Origin: Pseudomonadales bacterium
Lineage (GTDB): Bacteria; Pseudomonadota; Gammaproteobacteria; Pseudomonadales; Azotimanducaceae
Length of the DNA stretch: 64,000 nucleotides
Assembly: GCA_022827245.1 (NCBI GenBank)
Contig: JAJDTI010000175.1
Span: 1 to 64,000 of the forward strand
Direction: 5' to 3'
Shown here: positions 18,436 through 27,730 of the stretch, piece after piece
Numbering within the stretch: position 1 is the stretch's first letter
Layout: each line of letters opens with the position of its first letter
The notes under the pieces: model-generated
The model's input: only the letters and a program-made list of their open reading frames with translations
Database searches by the model: none
What the model was told of the DNA's origin: nothing
Translations under genes and position numbers: made by a program

Positions 18436-19254
18436 TCAGCCGGGCAGCCGGAGCAGCCCGTGCAGCGCTTGCGCGCTCGCGCGCGCGGCATCCCGGAAGT
18501 CCGGCCCGACCGACGCGAAGATCACGCTGCGCGACGCGTTGACGACCAGGCCCCGTCCCCGGCTGTCCGCGCCGTGCTCGAGCACCGCCGCCGGGTCGCC
18601 GCCCTGCGCGCCGACGCCGGGCACGAGAAGCGGCACGTCGCCCGCCTCGCCCCGCACGGCGGCGAGCTCCCGCGGCCACGTCGCGCCGACGACCAGCATC
18701 AGGTCGCCGGCGTCACGTTCGCGCGCTTCCCGGGCGATGCGCAGGTAGAGGGGGTCCCCGGCGGGATGCTCCTGGAGCCAGTCGCTGCCGGGATTGCTGG
18801 TGCGGCAGAGGAGCACGACGCCGCGGCCGGCCTCGCGCCGGTAGGGTTCGATGCTCTCCCAGCCGAGGTACGGGTTCACGGTGAGCGCGTCCGCGCCGTA
18901 CCGCTCGAACGCCTCGCACGCGTACTGCTCGGCGGATGCGCCGATGTCGCCGCGCTTGGCGTCGAGGATGACGGGGATCCCGGGATGCGCGTCGTGGATG
19001 TAGCCGATCAGCGCCTCGAGGTCCGCCTCCGCGCGCGCCGCCGCGAAGTGGGCGATCTGGGGCTTGAAGGCGCAGACGAGGTCCGCCGTCGCGTCGACGA
19101 CGGACCGGCAGAACTCGAGGATGGGCCGGTCGCTGTCCGGCACGCACGCGCGTACCTTCGGCAGGTCGGGATCGAGGCCCACGCAGAGGAAGCCGCCGGA
19201 ACGTTCCCAGGCACGCTCGAGGCGCGCGCGGAAAGACCGGGCGGCTTCGTCCAC
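18436..19254 (-). CDS. pyrF: Orotidine 5'-phosphate decarboxylase
   Basis: FLCVGLDPDLPKVRACVPDSDRPILEFCRSVVDATADLVCAFKPQIAHFAA...PVILDAKRGDIGASAEQYACEAFERYGADALTVNPYLGWESIEPY. Confidence 0.95.
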   Translation of the reverse strand: MDEAARSFRARLERAWERSGGFLCVGLDPDLPKVRACVPDSDRPILEFCRSVVDATADLVCAFKPQIAHFAAARAEADLEALIGYIHDAHPGIPVILDAKRGDIGASAEQYACEAFERYGADALTVNPYLGWESIEPYRREAGRGVVLLCRTSNPGSDWLQEHPAGDPLYLRIAREARERDAGDLMLVVGATWPRELAAVRGEAGDVPLLVPGVGAQGGDPAAVLEHGADSRGRGLVVNASRSVIFASVGPDFRDAARASAQALHGLLRLPG

Positions 19255-19261
19255 CGTCGGC

Positions 19262-20227
19262 TCAGGACTCGTTGGCGAACGCGTTCAGCGCGCCGTTCGC
19301 CACGATGCGCTCCATGAACTCCATCTCGTACGCGCCCTCCGGGTCCTGGCGCACGAGGTTGTCCACGACGTGCGCGTCGTCGCCGACCAGGATGCGCCAG
19401 CGGTTCTGCCGCACGCCGTCGAGGATGATCGTCGCGGCCTGCGCCGCCGTGGTGGGCGCCTTGTCGCGGAAGTCGATCGCCCGTTGCGCGACGGCGGCCC
19501 GGATGTGATCGTCCGACTCGTTGCCGACCGGCAGGCCCGACGCGACCATCTGCGCGCGGATCTCGGCGACCTCTTCCGCCGACAGGTCCTCCGGCTCGGG
19601 CCCGCCGAGGACACGACCGGTGTTCATGGCGATGGACGTGCCGATGTGGCCCGGCATCACCACCGCCACCTGCACGTGGGGCGCGTGCAAGCGCAGGTCC
19701 GCGATGAGCGCCTCGGAGAAGCCCTTCACGGCGAACTTGGCGGCGCAGTACGCGGTGTGCGAGACGGTCGGTCCGACGCTGGCCCAGAAGCCGTTGATGC
19801 TCGAGGTGTTGACGATGTAGCCCTCGTCGCTCGCGACCAGCAGCGGCATGAAGGCGCGGGCGTTGTAGTAGACGCCGTACCAGCAGACGCCGAAACAGCG
19901 CTCCCACGCGTCCCGGTCCCCGGCCACGAACTCGCCGCCGCCGCCGATGCCGGCGTTGTTGAAGAGCAGGTGGACGCACTCCGCCTCGTGCTGTTCCACG
20001 ACGGCGTCGCGGAAGGCGAGCACCTGGTCCTCGTCGGAAACGTCGCACTGGTGGGTGGTCACGCGGACCGCGTCGCTGCAGAGCGTGGCGGTCTCCGCCA
20101 CGGTGTCCTCGAAGATGTCGCAGGTCGCGACGTCGCAGCCGGCGGCGGCGAGCTGGATCACCAGTTCGCGACCCATGCCGGCGCCGCCGCCGGTGACGAC
20201 CGCGAGCTTGCCCGAGAAGTCTTCCAT
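19262..20227 (-). CDS. SDR-family oxidoreductase (paralog 2)
   Basis: MEDFSGKLAVVTGGGAGMGRELVIQLAAAGCDVATCDIFEDT...; closely similar to 17459-18424 along its length. Confidence 0.93.
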   Translation of the reverse strand: MEDFSGKLAVVTGGGAGMGRELVIQLAAAGCDVATCDIFEDTVAETATLCSDAVRVTTHQCDVSDEDQVLAFRDAVVEQHEAECVHLLFNNAGIGGGGEFVAGDRDAWERCFGVCWYGVYYNARAFMPLLVASDEGYIVNTSSINGFWASVGPTVSHTAYCAAKFAVKGFSEALIADLRLHAPHVQVAVVMPGHIGTSIAMNTGRVLGGPEPEDLSAEEVAEIRAQMVASGLPVGNESDDHIRAAVAQRAIDFRDKAPTTAAQAATIILDGVRQNRWRILVGDDAHVVDNLVRQDPEGAYEMEFMERIVANGALNAFANES

Positions 20228-20272
20228 CGTACGAGTCTCCCTCTGTATGCGTAGTGGCTACTGACGGTGTTG

Positions 20273-20617
20273 CTATTGCTGACGCTCCGGGAGCCGCACG
20301 ACCATGCCGTCGAGGGCCTCCGTCACGAAAACCTGGCACGACAGCCGGCTGTCGTGGCGCCACTCCCAGACGTACTCGAGCAGGGCCCGTTCGTCGTCGA
20401 CCATCTCCGGGAGCAGCGCGAGCCAGGGTTCGTCGACGTAGCAGTGGCAGGTGGAGCAGGTACACCCGCCGCCGCACTGGGCCACGATCCCGGCCACGCC
20501 GTTGTCGAGCGCGCAGTCCATCACGGTTTCGCCGGCCGCAACGGAGTGCGTTTCCCGGCGACCGTCCGGATGCACGAACACGATCTGCGGCCGTTCCATC
20601 GGCTTCCGCCGTTCCAC
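20273..20617 (-). CDS. 2Fe-2S ferredoxin
   Basis: PQIVFVHPDGRRETHSVAAGETVMDCALDNGVAGIVAQCGGGCTCSTCHCYVDEPWLALLPEMVDDERALLEYVWEWRHDSRLSCQVFV; plant-type Cys motif CxxxxCxxC...C. Confidence 0.93.
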   Translation of the reverse strand: MERRKPMERPQIVFVHPDGRRETHSVAAGETVMDCALDNGVAGIVAQCGGGCTCSTCHCYVDEPWLALLPEMVDDERALLEYVWEWRHDSRLSCQVFVTEALDGMVVRLPERQQ

Positions 20618-20667
20618 TCCCGGATTGTACCCGCTAAGATGATCGGCTTTGTCCGAGGACGCTCCTC

Positions 20668-21276
20668 TTGATCATCGGCCTCACCGGCGGCATCGCGTCC
20701 GGCAAGTCCACGGCGGCCCGCTACCTCGCCTCCCTCGGCGCCCACGTCATCGACGCGGACCGCCTGGGACACCGCGCCTACGAACCGGGCACGGGAGCGC
20801 ACCGGGCCGTCCTCGAGACGTTCGGCCCGGACGTGCGCGCACCGGACGGCACGATCGACCGCAAGGCCCTGGGCGGCAAGGTGTTCGGCGACCCCGCGCA
20901 ACTGCAGCGGCTGACCGACATCGTGTGGCCCGAGATCCGGCGCCTGGCGCAGGAGGACATCGCGTCCGCGCAGGCCGCGGACCCCGACGGCGTGGTGTTT
21001 CTCGAGGCCGCCGTGCTCCTCGAAGCCGGCTGGCAGGACGGCCTCGACGAGACCTGGGTGGTCGTCGTCGATCCGGCCACCGCCGTGGAGCGCGCCATGG
21101 CGCGCGACGGCGTCGACGCGGCGGCGGTGCAGAGCCGCATCGACGCACAGCTCTCGAACGAGGAACGCATGGCGGAAGCAACGGTGGTGGTGCACAACTC
21201 GGGCACCGAGGCGGAGATGACCGCGCAGCTCGATACGCAGTGGGCGCGCATCGCCGGAACAAGGAAGGCATCATGA
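20668..21276 (+). CDS. coaE: Dephospho-CoA kinase
   Basis: MIIGLTGGIASGKSTAARYLASLGAHVIDADRLGHRAYEPGTGAHRAVLETFGPDVRAPDGTIDRKALGGKVFGD. Confidence 0.95.
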   Translation: MIIGLTGGIASGKSTAARYLASLGAHVIDADRLGHRAYEPGTGAHRAVLETFGPDVRAPDGTIDRKALGGKVFGDPAQLQRLTDIVWPEIRRLAQEDIASAQAADPDGVVFLEAAVLLEAGWQDGLDETWVVVVDPATAVERAMARDGVDAAAVQSRIDAQLSNEERMAEATVVVHNSGTEAEMTAQLDTQWARIAGTRKAS

Positions 21277-21902
21277 TTCTCGATCTCCACGCGCACTCCA
21301 TCAAGTCGGACGACGGGCGCGCGAAGGTCCGCAACTACTGCCAGTGGATCCGCTCGCGCGACATCGGCATCGACGGCTTCGTGCTGACCGAGCACCGGCA
21401 GTTCGACTTCGAGTCGGACTACTCCGGGCTCGCCGAGCAGTTCGGGCAGGTGATCCTGAAGGGCAGCGAAGTCGAGACGGAGTACGGGCACGTGCTCGTG
21501 TTCGGCGTCACGCCAGCGCTGACCGAGGCCTTCGACTTCAGCGCCATCGGGCTGGCCATCGCCGACGTGCTCGCCGCCTGCGACGCGCACGGTGCGGTGG
21601 CCGTACCCTGCCACCCGGGACGCCGGCGCGTCGGCATGCACGCGCATATCGACGAACTCGGCGTGCCTCCCGGGGTGCGCATCGTCGAGGTCTACAACGG
21701 CGGCAGCCGCGGCGACGAGGACGTCGTGGCGCAACAGATGGCAGCGAATCTCGACTACCTCGGCATCGGCGGCAGCGACGCGCACATCGTCAGCCACATC
21801 GGGCGCTGCGCGACGCGGTTCCCGCGGCGCATCGAGACCGAGGCGGAACTGGTCGAGGCGCTCAAGGACGAGGAGTTCGAGGCGGTTTCGCTCAGGGGGT
21901 GA
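21273..21902 (+). CDS. PHP-domain metal-dependent phosphoesterase-like protein
   Basis: MILDLHAHSIKSDDGRAKVRNYCQWIRSRDIGIDGFVLTEHRQF...AVPCHPGRRRVG...VEVYNGGSRGDED...GIGGSDAHIVSHIGRCATRF. Confidence 0.85.
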   Translation: MILDLHAHSIKSDDGRAKVRNYCQWIRSRDIGIDGFVLTEHRQFDFESDYSGLAEQFGQVILKGSEVETEYGHVLVFGVTPALTEAFDFSAIGLAIADVLAACDAHGAVAVPCHPGRRRVGMHAHIDELGVPPGVRIVEVYNGGSRGDEDVVAQQMAANLDYLGIGGSDAHIVSHIGRCATRFPRRIETEAELVEALKDEEFEAVSLRG

Positions 21903-21998
21903 TTTCGTAGGGGTGACGCGGGGACCGCACGTGCGCCCGCACTGGCGATGACACCCGGCGCGCCGGACTGGTACGCTCGGGATCGGTGAGATGCGAGT

Positions 21999-23318
21999 GT
22001 GAGCATGGTGGCGCCCGAGGCCGAGGGCTCGATCTCGCGCATCGAGGCCTTCCACTACCGCAGCCTCCGTCGGGTCTCCCAGCGACTGCGGCCGTTCCAG
22101 GTTCTCCTGGGCCCCAACGGCAGCGGCAAATCCACTTTGGTCGACGCGCTCGCCCTCCTGTGCGACCTGCAGCGCACCTCCGTGGAAGGCGCGGTGTACG
22201 GCGACCCGCGGCTGGACGTGCCGATGCGGGCGCCAGATGCCAGTCACTTGACCTGGATGCGCGAGGGCGGGCAGTTCCAACTGGCGCTCGAGGCCAGCGT
22301 CCCGGAGGCGTTGCGGGACGGGATCCCCGGTCGCCTTTGCGACGTGTGCCGTTACGAGGTCGCGATCGACACCGGGGGTGCGCCGCGACTGTCTGTCGAA
22401 AACGTCCTGCTACGAGAGCAGCCACCGGCGGGGGCCGACGCGCCCGCGCCAGGCTCGGCTCTCAGCCTTCCTATCCCAGCCGACCGCGAACCCGCGTCGC
22501 ACGAACCCGCCCCGGACAGGTGGATCCGAGCGATGTCGACGGGTCCGGACGCGTCCTCGTGGATGAGCGTGCCCAGTAAATCGATGGAAGACGGCGAACC
22601 CGCCAGCTACGTACGCCACTGGGGAGGCGGCAAAGGCGGACACGCGTCGCTGCCGGTATTCGGGCCCGACTCGGGGTCCACCCTCCTGGCGTGGTTCTCC
22701 GAGCACATCGCGCCGCTGCAGCGCATTTGCCTCTCCGGGGAAGCGCTGCGGCGGCCGAGTCCACCGACCGCGGCGAACGGGGTCGGCAGCGACGGGGGCA
22801 ACCTCGCGCACTTCCTGCACGCGTTCAAGCTGGAAGAGCCCGGGCGCTACAAGCGGTGGATACGCCACCTCCGCGAGGCCCTGCCAGACATCGAGGACGT
22901 GTCGACACACGAACGCCCGGAAGACCACCATCGCTACGTGGTCGTACGCTACGGCAACGGCCTGGCGGCGCCTTCCTGGCTGATTTCGGAGGGCACCCTA
23001 CGTCTGCTTGCAATGACCAGCCTGGCCTATGCCCCCCTGCCCCCCGGAATGTGCGTCATAGAGGAGCCGGAGAACGGTATCCATCCCCGCGCCCTCGAGA
23101 CGGTCGTCCAATCGCTTTCGTCGGCCTACGGTCGCCAGGTGCTGCTGGCCACGCACTCCCCGCTCATCGCGCGCCTCGTTGCCCCGGAGGACATCCTCTG
23201 CTTTGGATGCACTCTGGAGCAAGGCACCACGGTGGTGGCGGGAGACGAGCATCCGCGCCTGAAGGACTGGCAGGGGACCACGGATCTCGGGACGCTGCTG
23301 GCCAGCGGCGTACTGTGA
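21999..23318 (+). CDS. AAA family ATPase (AAA_21/RecF-like), probable defense-associated
   Basis: ISRIEAFHYRSLRRVSQRLRPFQVLLGPNGSGKSTLVDALALL (Walker A) and CVIEEPENGIHPRALETVVQSLSSAYGRQVLLATHSPLIARL (Walker B, H-loop). Confidence 0.85.
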   Translation: MSMVAPEAEGSISRIEAFHYRSLRRVSQRLRPFQVLLGPNGSGKSTLVDALALLCDLQRTSVEGAVYGDPRLDVPMRAPDASHLTWMREGGQFQLALEASVPEALRDGIPGRLCDVCRYEVAIDTGGAPRLSVENVLLREQPPAGADAPAPGSALSLPIPADREPASHEPAPDRWIRAMSTGPDASSWMSVPSKSMEDGEPASYVRHWGGGKGGHASLPVFGPDSGSTLLAWFSEHIAPLQRICLSGEALRRPSPPTAANGVGSDGGNLAHFLHAFKLEEPGRYKRWIRHLREALPDIEDVSTHERPEDHHRYVVVRYGNGLAAPSWLISEGTLRLLAMTSLAYAPLPPGMCVIEEPENGIHPRALETVVQSLSSAYGRQVLLATHSPLIARLVAPEDILCFGCTLEQGTTVVAGDEHPRLKDWQGTTDLGTLLASGVL

Positions 23319-23931
23319 AGCTCGACCTGGTCTGCCTCGTCGCCGACAAGAACATGGAAGCGACGTTGTCCGGACTGTTCTCGCGCCCGCAATCACTGGG
23401 AATTCGCCAGATCGCGACCGAGGTCCTCGTGCACCATCATAGGGATCCAGGCTGTTTCCACAGTCCGGAGGACCTTCTGGCCGGATACCCTTCCGCGGCT
23501 CAGAACGCGCTCGTCGTGCTCGACTACGCCTGGGAGGGCGTTCCCGCAGATTCAGCAGAGTCGTTGGAGAGCCAGATGGAGAGCCGCCTCGCGCCTTTGG
23601 GTCTCTTTCCATGGGCGGTTCCCGTCGTCATCGATCCCGAACTCGAGTCCTGGGTCTGGAGCCCATCTCCCCACGTGGACAACGCACTCGGCTGGCGCGG
23701 CCGCTCCCCAGGTCTCCGGGACGCTCTCCACGCCCAAGGCCTATGGCCCCCGGAAGCGACGAAGCCCCCGATCCAAAGGCCGCCGTCGAGTGGGCGGCAA
23801 GACAGACCGGAATACCCAGATCCTCGTCGATCTACCGACAGATCGCCCGGAACACCAGTACGCGACGCTGCGAGGATCGCGCTTTCCGCAGGCTTCGGAC
23901 AACGCTCCAGCGGTGGTTCCCGACGCAATAG
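23315..23931 (+). pseudogene. MAD4-like (methylation-associated defense) protein partnered with the AAA ATPase; frameshifted in a poly-C run
   Basis: VKLDLVCLVADKNMEATLSGLFSRPQSLGIRQIATEVLVHHHRDPGCFHSPED...VVIDPELESWVWSPSPHVDNALGW...LHAQGLWPP, continued in the other frame as GSDEAPDPKAAVEWAARQTGIPRSSSIYRQIARNTSTRRCEDRAFRRLRTTLQRWFPTQ. Confidence 0.65.
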
Positions 23932-24007
23932 CAGCACCAGCGCCATACGCCAGCGCGAACACGCAAAGGGGGATCAAGGGTCGGGTTTCCACGAGCACAC
24001 GCTCCCG

Positions 24008-25321
24008 TCACGAAGACACAGCCGACAGATGCCCGATGGCCTCCCGGAATGCATCCTCAACCCCCTCGAACGCCAGGTCGTTCAGGAACTGCCGCCGCCA
24101 CAGCAGGCGTCGATCCGCATCGTTCAGTTGTGCTTCCGTGCACAGCCCGTCCCAGTTCCGCGCGATCACGCCGACCTGGCGCTTCGCGATGGCAAGGGCT
24201 CGGTCGTGCGACAGCAGGAACTTGTGGGCCGTCGCGAGGCACATCGACAGTTGGCTGCGCCGCTCCCGCCCGTGAATGCGCATGCCCTGCGACGCTTCGC
24301 GTCCGATCCTTGCTTGCGGGCAGATATCGTACGCCGGGGTGAGTGTCAGGGCGTCGCCGTCCCAGAACGCGGCGTGGTTCCGGGCGTGGTCGTCCGTGTT
24401 GCCGACGAGCACGTTGAAGGTCATCCGGGCGAAGAGCTCCCTGAGGGTATCCGCGGGCGCCGTGAAGCGGGCGCGCACGATGTCGGCGAGATCTTCGTAG
24501 GACGCATGAGCCGCCATCCGCTCGTCGAGCCCGAGTAGCGTCAGGGCCGACACAAAGGCGCGTCGCTCCCAGCCGGCCTCCGTCGGCTCCCGGTCGAAAC
24601 GCCGGATCAGCAGGACATCCTTGTTCATCGCCCGAGCGAGTTTGACGGGTGCCGCGTCCAGCCCGGCCATGCGGGCCAGGCGCATCGCGATGAACTCGGC
24701 CTTGACGACGCTGTAGGTGTCGTTCGACGAGGAGAACTTGGCGACGTACTTCCCATCGCCGTCGCGAACCAGCGCCTTGGGTCTTGCCCCGCCGATGGCC
24801 GAACCGTGCTGCAGCGCTTCCCCCAGGTCCGCCGGCAGCGGCAAGCCGCGCTCGACGGACTCTGCCGCGTCGTGCAACTGGTCGATGGATGCGTTTTCGG
24901 CCTCGCGCGGCAGGTACTCCGTCGGGGACGCCTGGAAGTCCAGCGCCCCCACGCGGTCGGAGCCGGATCGAAGCATGAACGTGAGTTCATCGAGATCCGC
25001 GGTGTCCTCCACGGGCCCATCGCCCGCCAAACGATGCAGAATCACCCGCCGTCCCCAAGCGTCAGGCGTCGCGTCGCGCAGGGCGTTGGCGATCTCGAGC
25101 GGCGGGTCCGGGCGGATGACGCCGACCCGCAGCGGCAGTTCTGGAACATAGACCGGTATGGCGTCGTCCCTGGCGAGGTACGAGCGGCCGTAGTTGAAGA
25201 CGAAGGCTCCACTTTCCGGGCGGATACGGCCGGCCACCACCGGCGTCGTCTTGCCCGGCAGCCAGATCCACACGAAAGCCCCGCTTGGCGGAGAAGGGCT
25301 AGAAGTCGTCGTCGACATCAT
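24008..25321 (-). CDS. HipA-type serine/threonine kinase toxin
   Basis: GAFVWIWLPGKTTPVVAGRIRPESGAFVFNYGRSYLA...TPDAWGRRVI...GGARPKALVRDGDGKYVAKFSSSNDTYSVVKAEFIAMRLARMAG...FNVLVGNTDDHARNHAAFWDG. Confidence 0.92.
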   Translation of the reverse strand: MMSTTTSSPSPPSGAFVWIWLPGKTTPVVAGRIRPESGAFVFNYGRSYLARDDAIPVYVPELPLRVGVIRPDPPLEIANALRDATPDAWGRRVILHRLAGDGPVEDTADLDELTFMLRSGSDRVGALDFQASPTEYLPREAENASIDQLHDAAESVERGLPLPADLGEALQHGSAIGGARPKALVRDGDGKYVAKFSSSNDTYSVVKAEFIAMRLARMAGLDAAPVKLARAMNKDVLLIRRFDREPTEAGWERRAFVSALTLLGLDERMAAHASYEDLADIVRARFTAPADTLRELFARMTFNVLVGNTDDHARNHAAFWDGDALTLTPAYDICPQARIGREASQGMRIHGRERRSQLSMCLATAHKFLLSHDRALAIAKRQVGVIARNWDGLCTEAQLNDADRRLLWRRQFLNDLAFEGVEDAFREAIGHLSAVSS

Positions 25322-25634
25322 GTCGGGCTACGCGGATCGAACCCGGCATCAGGGCCAGCTTGTCGTCGACCCGCTCGATCTGTGAGGCGAGGGTGGTCGC
25401 TTCCGGCACGAACAGGTCGACGCCCGTGAGCGTCGCCGCTTCAAGAACGAGGCCGATGGCGACGGATGGCTTGCCCCGCTCGATGAGTTGCAGAGTGCTC
25501 CTGGCGATGCCGATCCGGGACGCCAGATCGCGTTCGGACATGCGCCGTCGCTTCCTGGCGAGCCTGATCTGCTTGCCGAGGAGGACCAGCGCTTCTTCGG
25601 TGAGGCGCGAATAGGTGCGCGGCGTGACTGACAT
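25299..25634 (-). CDS. HipB-type HTH antitoxin
   Basis: LLGKQIRLARKRRRMSERDLASRIGIARSTLQLIERGKPSVAIGLVLEAATLTGVDLF; overlaps the hipA start. Confidence 0.88.
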   Translation of the reverse strand: MSVTPRTYSRLTEEALVLLGKQIRLARKRRRMSERDLASRIGIARSTLQLIERGKPSVAIGLVLEAATLTGVDLFVPEATTLASQIERVDDKLALMPGSIRVARHDVDDDF

Positions 25635-25647
25635 CGGCGCTTGTCAT

Positions 25648-25693
25648 GACCTGTTTGGCGGTCATAAATGTAGCCATGACCGTTATTCCGGTC
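25648..25693. promoter_or_regulatory. Two GACC-N8-GGTC inverted repeats upstream of hipBA (putative HipB operators)
   Basis: gacctgtttggcggtc (25648-25663) and gaccgttattccggtc (25678-25693), spaced 30 bp start to start. Confidence 0.6.
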
Positions 25694-25736
25694 AACTAAG
25701 TCGATTCGCGCCGCAATGATTCGCGAGCCGGCGGCG

Positions 25737-26141
25737 TCAGCGCGGCCGGAACAGCGGGATCGAGCACGACTCGTGCTCCTCCCACTCCACCTCCACCGGC
25801 ATGCCGCAGGTCACGGCGTCCACGTCCACGTCCACGATGTTCGACAGCAGCCGCGGCCCTTCCTCGAGGTCCACCCAGGCCACCACGTAAGGCGCCCGGG
25901 CGCGGAAGAACGGGTGATAGCTCTGGCGCACGATGCTGTAGGAATACACCGTTCCCCGCCCCGAGGCGACGTGTGTCGACAGGTGTCCGTCGAGAGAGCC
26001 CGGGCAATGCGCGCGCGGGTGCCAGACCACGGTGCCGTCGTCGCAGCGCTGGTAGCGCAGTTCCTTTTCCCTCGTGCCCGCCCAGAAGTCCGCCGTGTCC
26101 GGCTCGTCGACGCGCGGCAGGGGTCGTGTGGGTTCGCTCAT
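25737..26141 (-). CDS. Zn-ribbon/OB-fold (DUF35-type) protein accompanying a thiolase
   Basis: MSEPTRPLPRVDEPDTADFWAGTREKELRYQRCDDGTVVWHPRAHCPG...SGRGTVYSYSIVRQSYHPFFRARAPYVVAWVDLEEGPRLLSNIV. Confidence 0.88.
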   Translation of the reverse strand: MSEPTRPLPRVDEPDTADFWAGTREKELRYQRCDDGTVVWHPRAHCPGSLDGHLSTHVASGRGTVYSYSIVRQSYHPFFRARAPYVVAWVDLEEGPRLLSNIVDVDVDAVTCGMPVEVEWEEHESCSIPLFRPR

Positions 26142-27334
26142 GCGTTCTCTCCGGCCAGGACGATGGTGCCCCCGGTGTGGCGGCTGCCGAGCATGCCGCC
26201 GTTGCCGTGGGCGACGGCGAGGCGGGCGCCCGGGACCTGGGAGCAGGACTCGCCGCGCAGTTGGCGCGCGGCTTCGATCAACAGGAAGAGGCCGCGCATG
26301 CCCGGGTGGTTCGAGGACAGGCCGCCGCCGTCGGTGTTGAGGGCGGGGCCGTCGTCCGGGCGGTCGAAGCGCAGCCGGCCGCCTTCGACCCATGCGCCGC
26401 CCTCCCCCTTCGCGCAGAAGCCGAGGTCTTCCAGGATCGTCAGCACGGTGATGCTGAAGGAGTCGTAGATCATCGCGATGTCCATCTCGCCAGCGGTCAC
26501 GCCCGCCTCGCCGAACGCCGTCGGGCCCGACTGCACGGCGGCGCTCGTGGTGATGTCGCCGCCGACCTCGGGGTAGCGCGTCGCCTCGCCGGTGCCGAGG
26601 ATCCAGACCGGCGGCTTCGCGCAGTCCCGCGCGACGTCGGGCGCCGCGATGACGACAGCGCCGCCGCCGTCCGAGATCATGCAGCACTCGAGGAGGTGCA
26701 GGGGGTCCGCGATCATGCGCGAGTTCACGACGTCGTCGATCGTGGTCTCGCGGATGTCGAGGAACTCGAGGTCGTGCATGGCCTGCACGGCCTCCGGGTT
26801 GCGCATGGCGTGGTAGCGCGTGGCGGTCGAGATCTCCGCGAGCTGCTCGCTCGTGGTGCCGTACTCGAACATGTGCCGGCGCGCGGACATGGCGTAGTTC
26901 GCGATCAGCGTCATGCCCGCGAAGGACTCGAGGTTGTCCGCCGGGTAGATGCCGCCGCCGCGGCCCCCGGCGCCGATGCGCGCGACGTTGCTGTGCGCGG
27001 TGGAGCCGTACGTCAGCAACGCGACCCTGGCCTTGCCCGCGCGGATCGCGCTGCGCGCGTGCGCCGCGTGGAACTCGTAGGAACTGCCGCCGACGGCGGT
27101 CGTGTCGATGACGTTGGGCCGGATGCCGAAGTACTCGGCGATCGAGAGGCCGCTCGCGCCGCCCTCGGCGGCATCGTAGAGCGCGTCGACGTCCTGCCAG
27201 CCGAGCCCCGCGTCGGCGAGGGCCGCCGCGGCCGACCGCGCCTTGATGTGCATCGGCGCGACCTTGCCTTCGACGTCGCGCGACGGGTACTCGTGGATGC
27301 CGACGATGGCGGCGTCCCGTGCCTGTGCTGCCAT
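26138..27334 (-). CDS. Thiolase family protein (SCP-x/acetyl-CoA acetyltransferase type)
   Basis: RDAAIVGIHEYPSRDVEG...IKARSAAAALADAGLGWQDVDALYDA...DGGGAVVIAAPDVARDCAKPPVWILGTGEA...GLSSNHPGMRGLFLLIEAARQLRGE. Confidence 0.88.
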   Translation of the reverse strand: MAAQARDAAIVGIHEYPSRDVEGKVAPMHIKARSAAAALADAGLGWQDVDALYDAAEGGASGLSIAEYFGIRPNVIDTTAVGGSSYEFHAAHARSAIRAGKARVALLTYGSTAHSNVARIGAGGRGGGIYPADNLESFAGMTLIANYAMSARRHMFEYGTTSEQLAEISTATRYHAMRNPEAVQAMHDLEFLDIRETTIDDVVNSRMIADPLHLLECCMISDGGGAVVIAAPDVARDCAKPPVWILGTGEATRYPEVGGDITTSAAVQSGPTAFGEAGVTAGEMDIAMIYDSFSITVLTILEDLGFCAKGEGGAWVEGGRLRFDRPDDGPALNTDGGGLSSNHPGMRGLFLLIEAARQLRGESCSQVPGARLAVAHGNGGMLGSRHTGGTIVLAGENA

Positions 27335-27372
27335 GCACTGTCCTCCGGTCTTCCCGGGCGCAGTGTATTGCA

Positions 27373-27394
27373 GGGGCGACCGTCGTGGTCGCCC
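27373..27394. repeat. REP-like palindrome
   Basis: ggggcgaccgtcgtggtcgccc hairpin; same family as 13498-13555. Confidence 0.55.
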
Positions 27395-27478
27395 GAGCCG
27401 TGTATATGAATTGTTGTTTTAGTTACCGTTCGTAATATAAGGCGCTTTTCGAGCGGCCTTGGGCGGTACCGCACACCG

Positions 27479-27496
27479 TGTCGCACGTGTGCGACA
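27479..27496. promoter_or_regulatory. Putative T3SS regulon operator, site 1 (TGTCGCAC-GT-GTGCGACA)
   Basis: 8-bp (9-bp with flanks) perfect inverted arms; in the intergenic region upstream of the + strand T3SS block. Confidence 0.7.
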
Positions 27497-27730
27497 CCGA
27501 CCCGCCAAGTGTCCTCCGACCCGTCGTCCCGCAGCGTGCTTGCATACCCGTGGCGAGATATGCACACTCGCGACCGCAGAGTCTTCCAATTCAGGTATCC
27601 CAGTGCTTGGCAGCGCGAGAGTGGCGCCCGTGCAGGCGTTGCCCGGCCCTGCCGCCCCGCGTCCCCTGGCGTCGGTGCGCCGGGCCATGGGTCGCTGGCA
27701 GAACCGTGAACACGAACCCGGAGCAACCGC

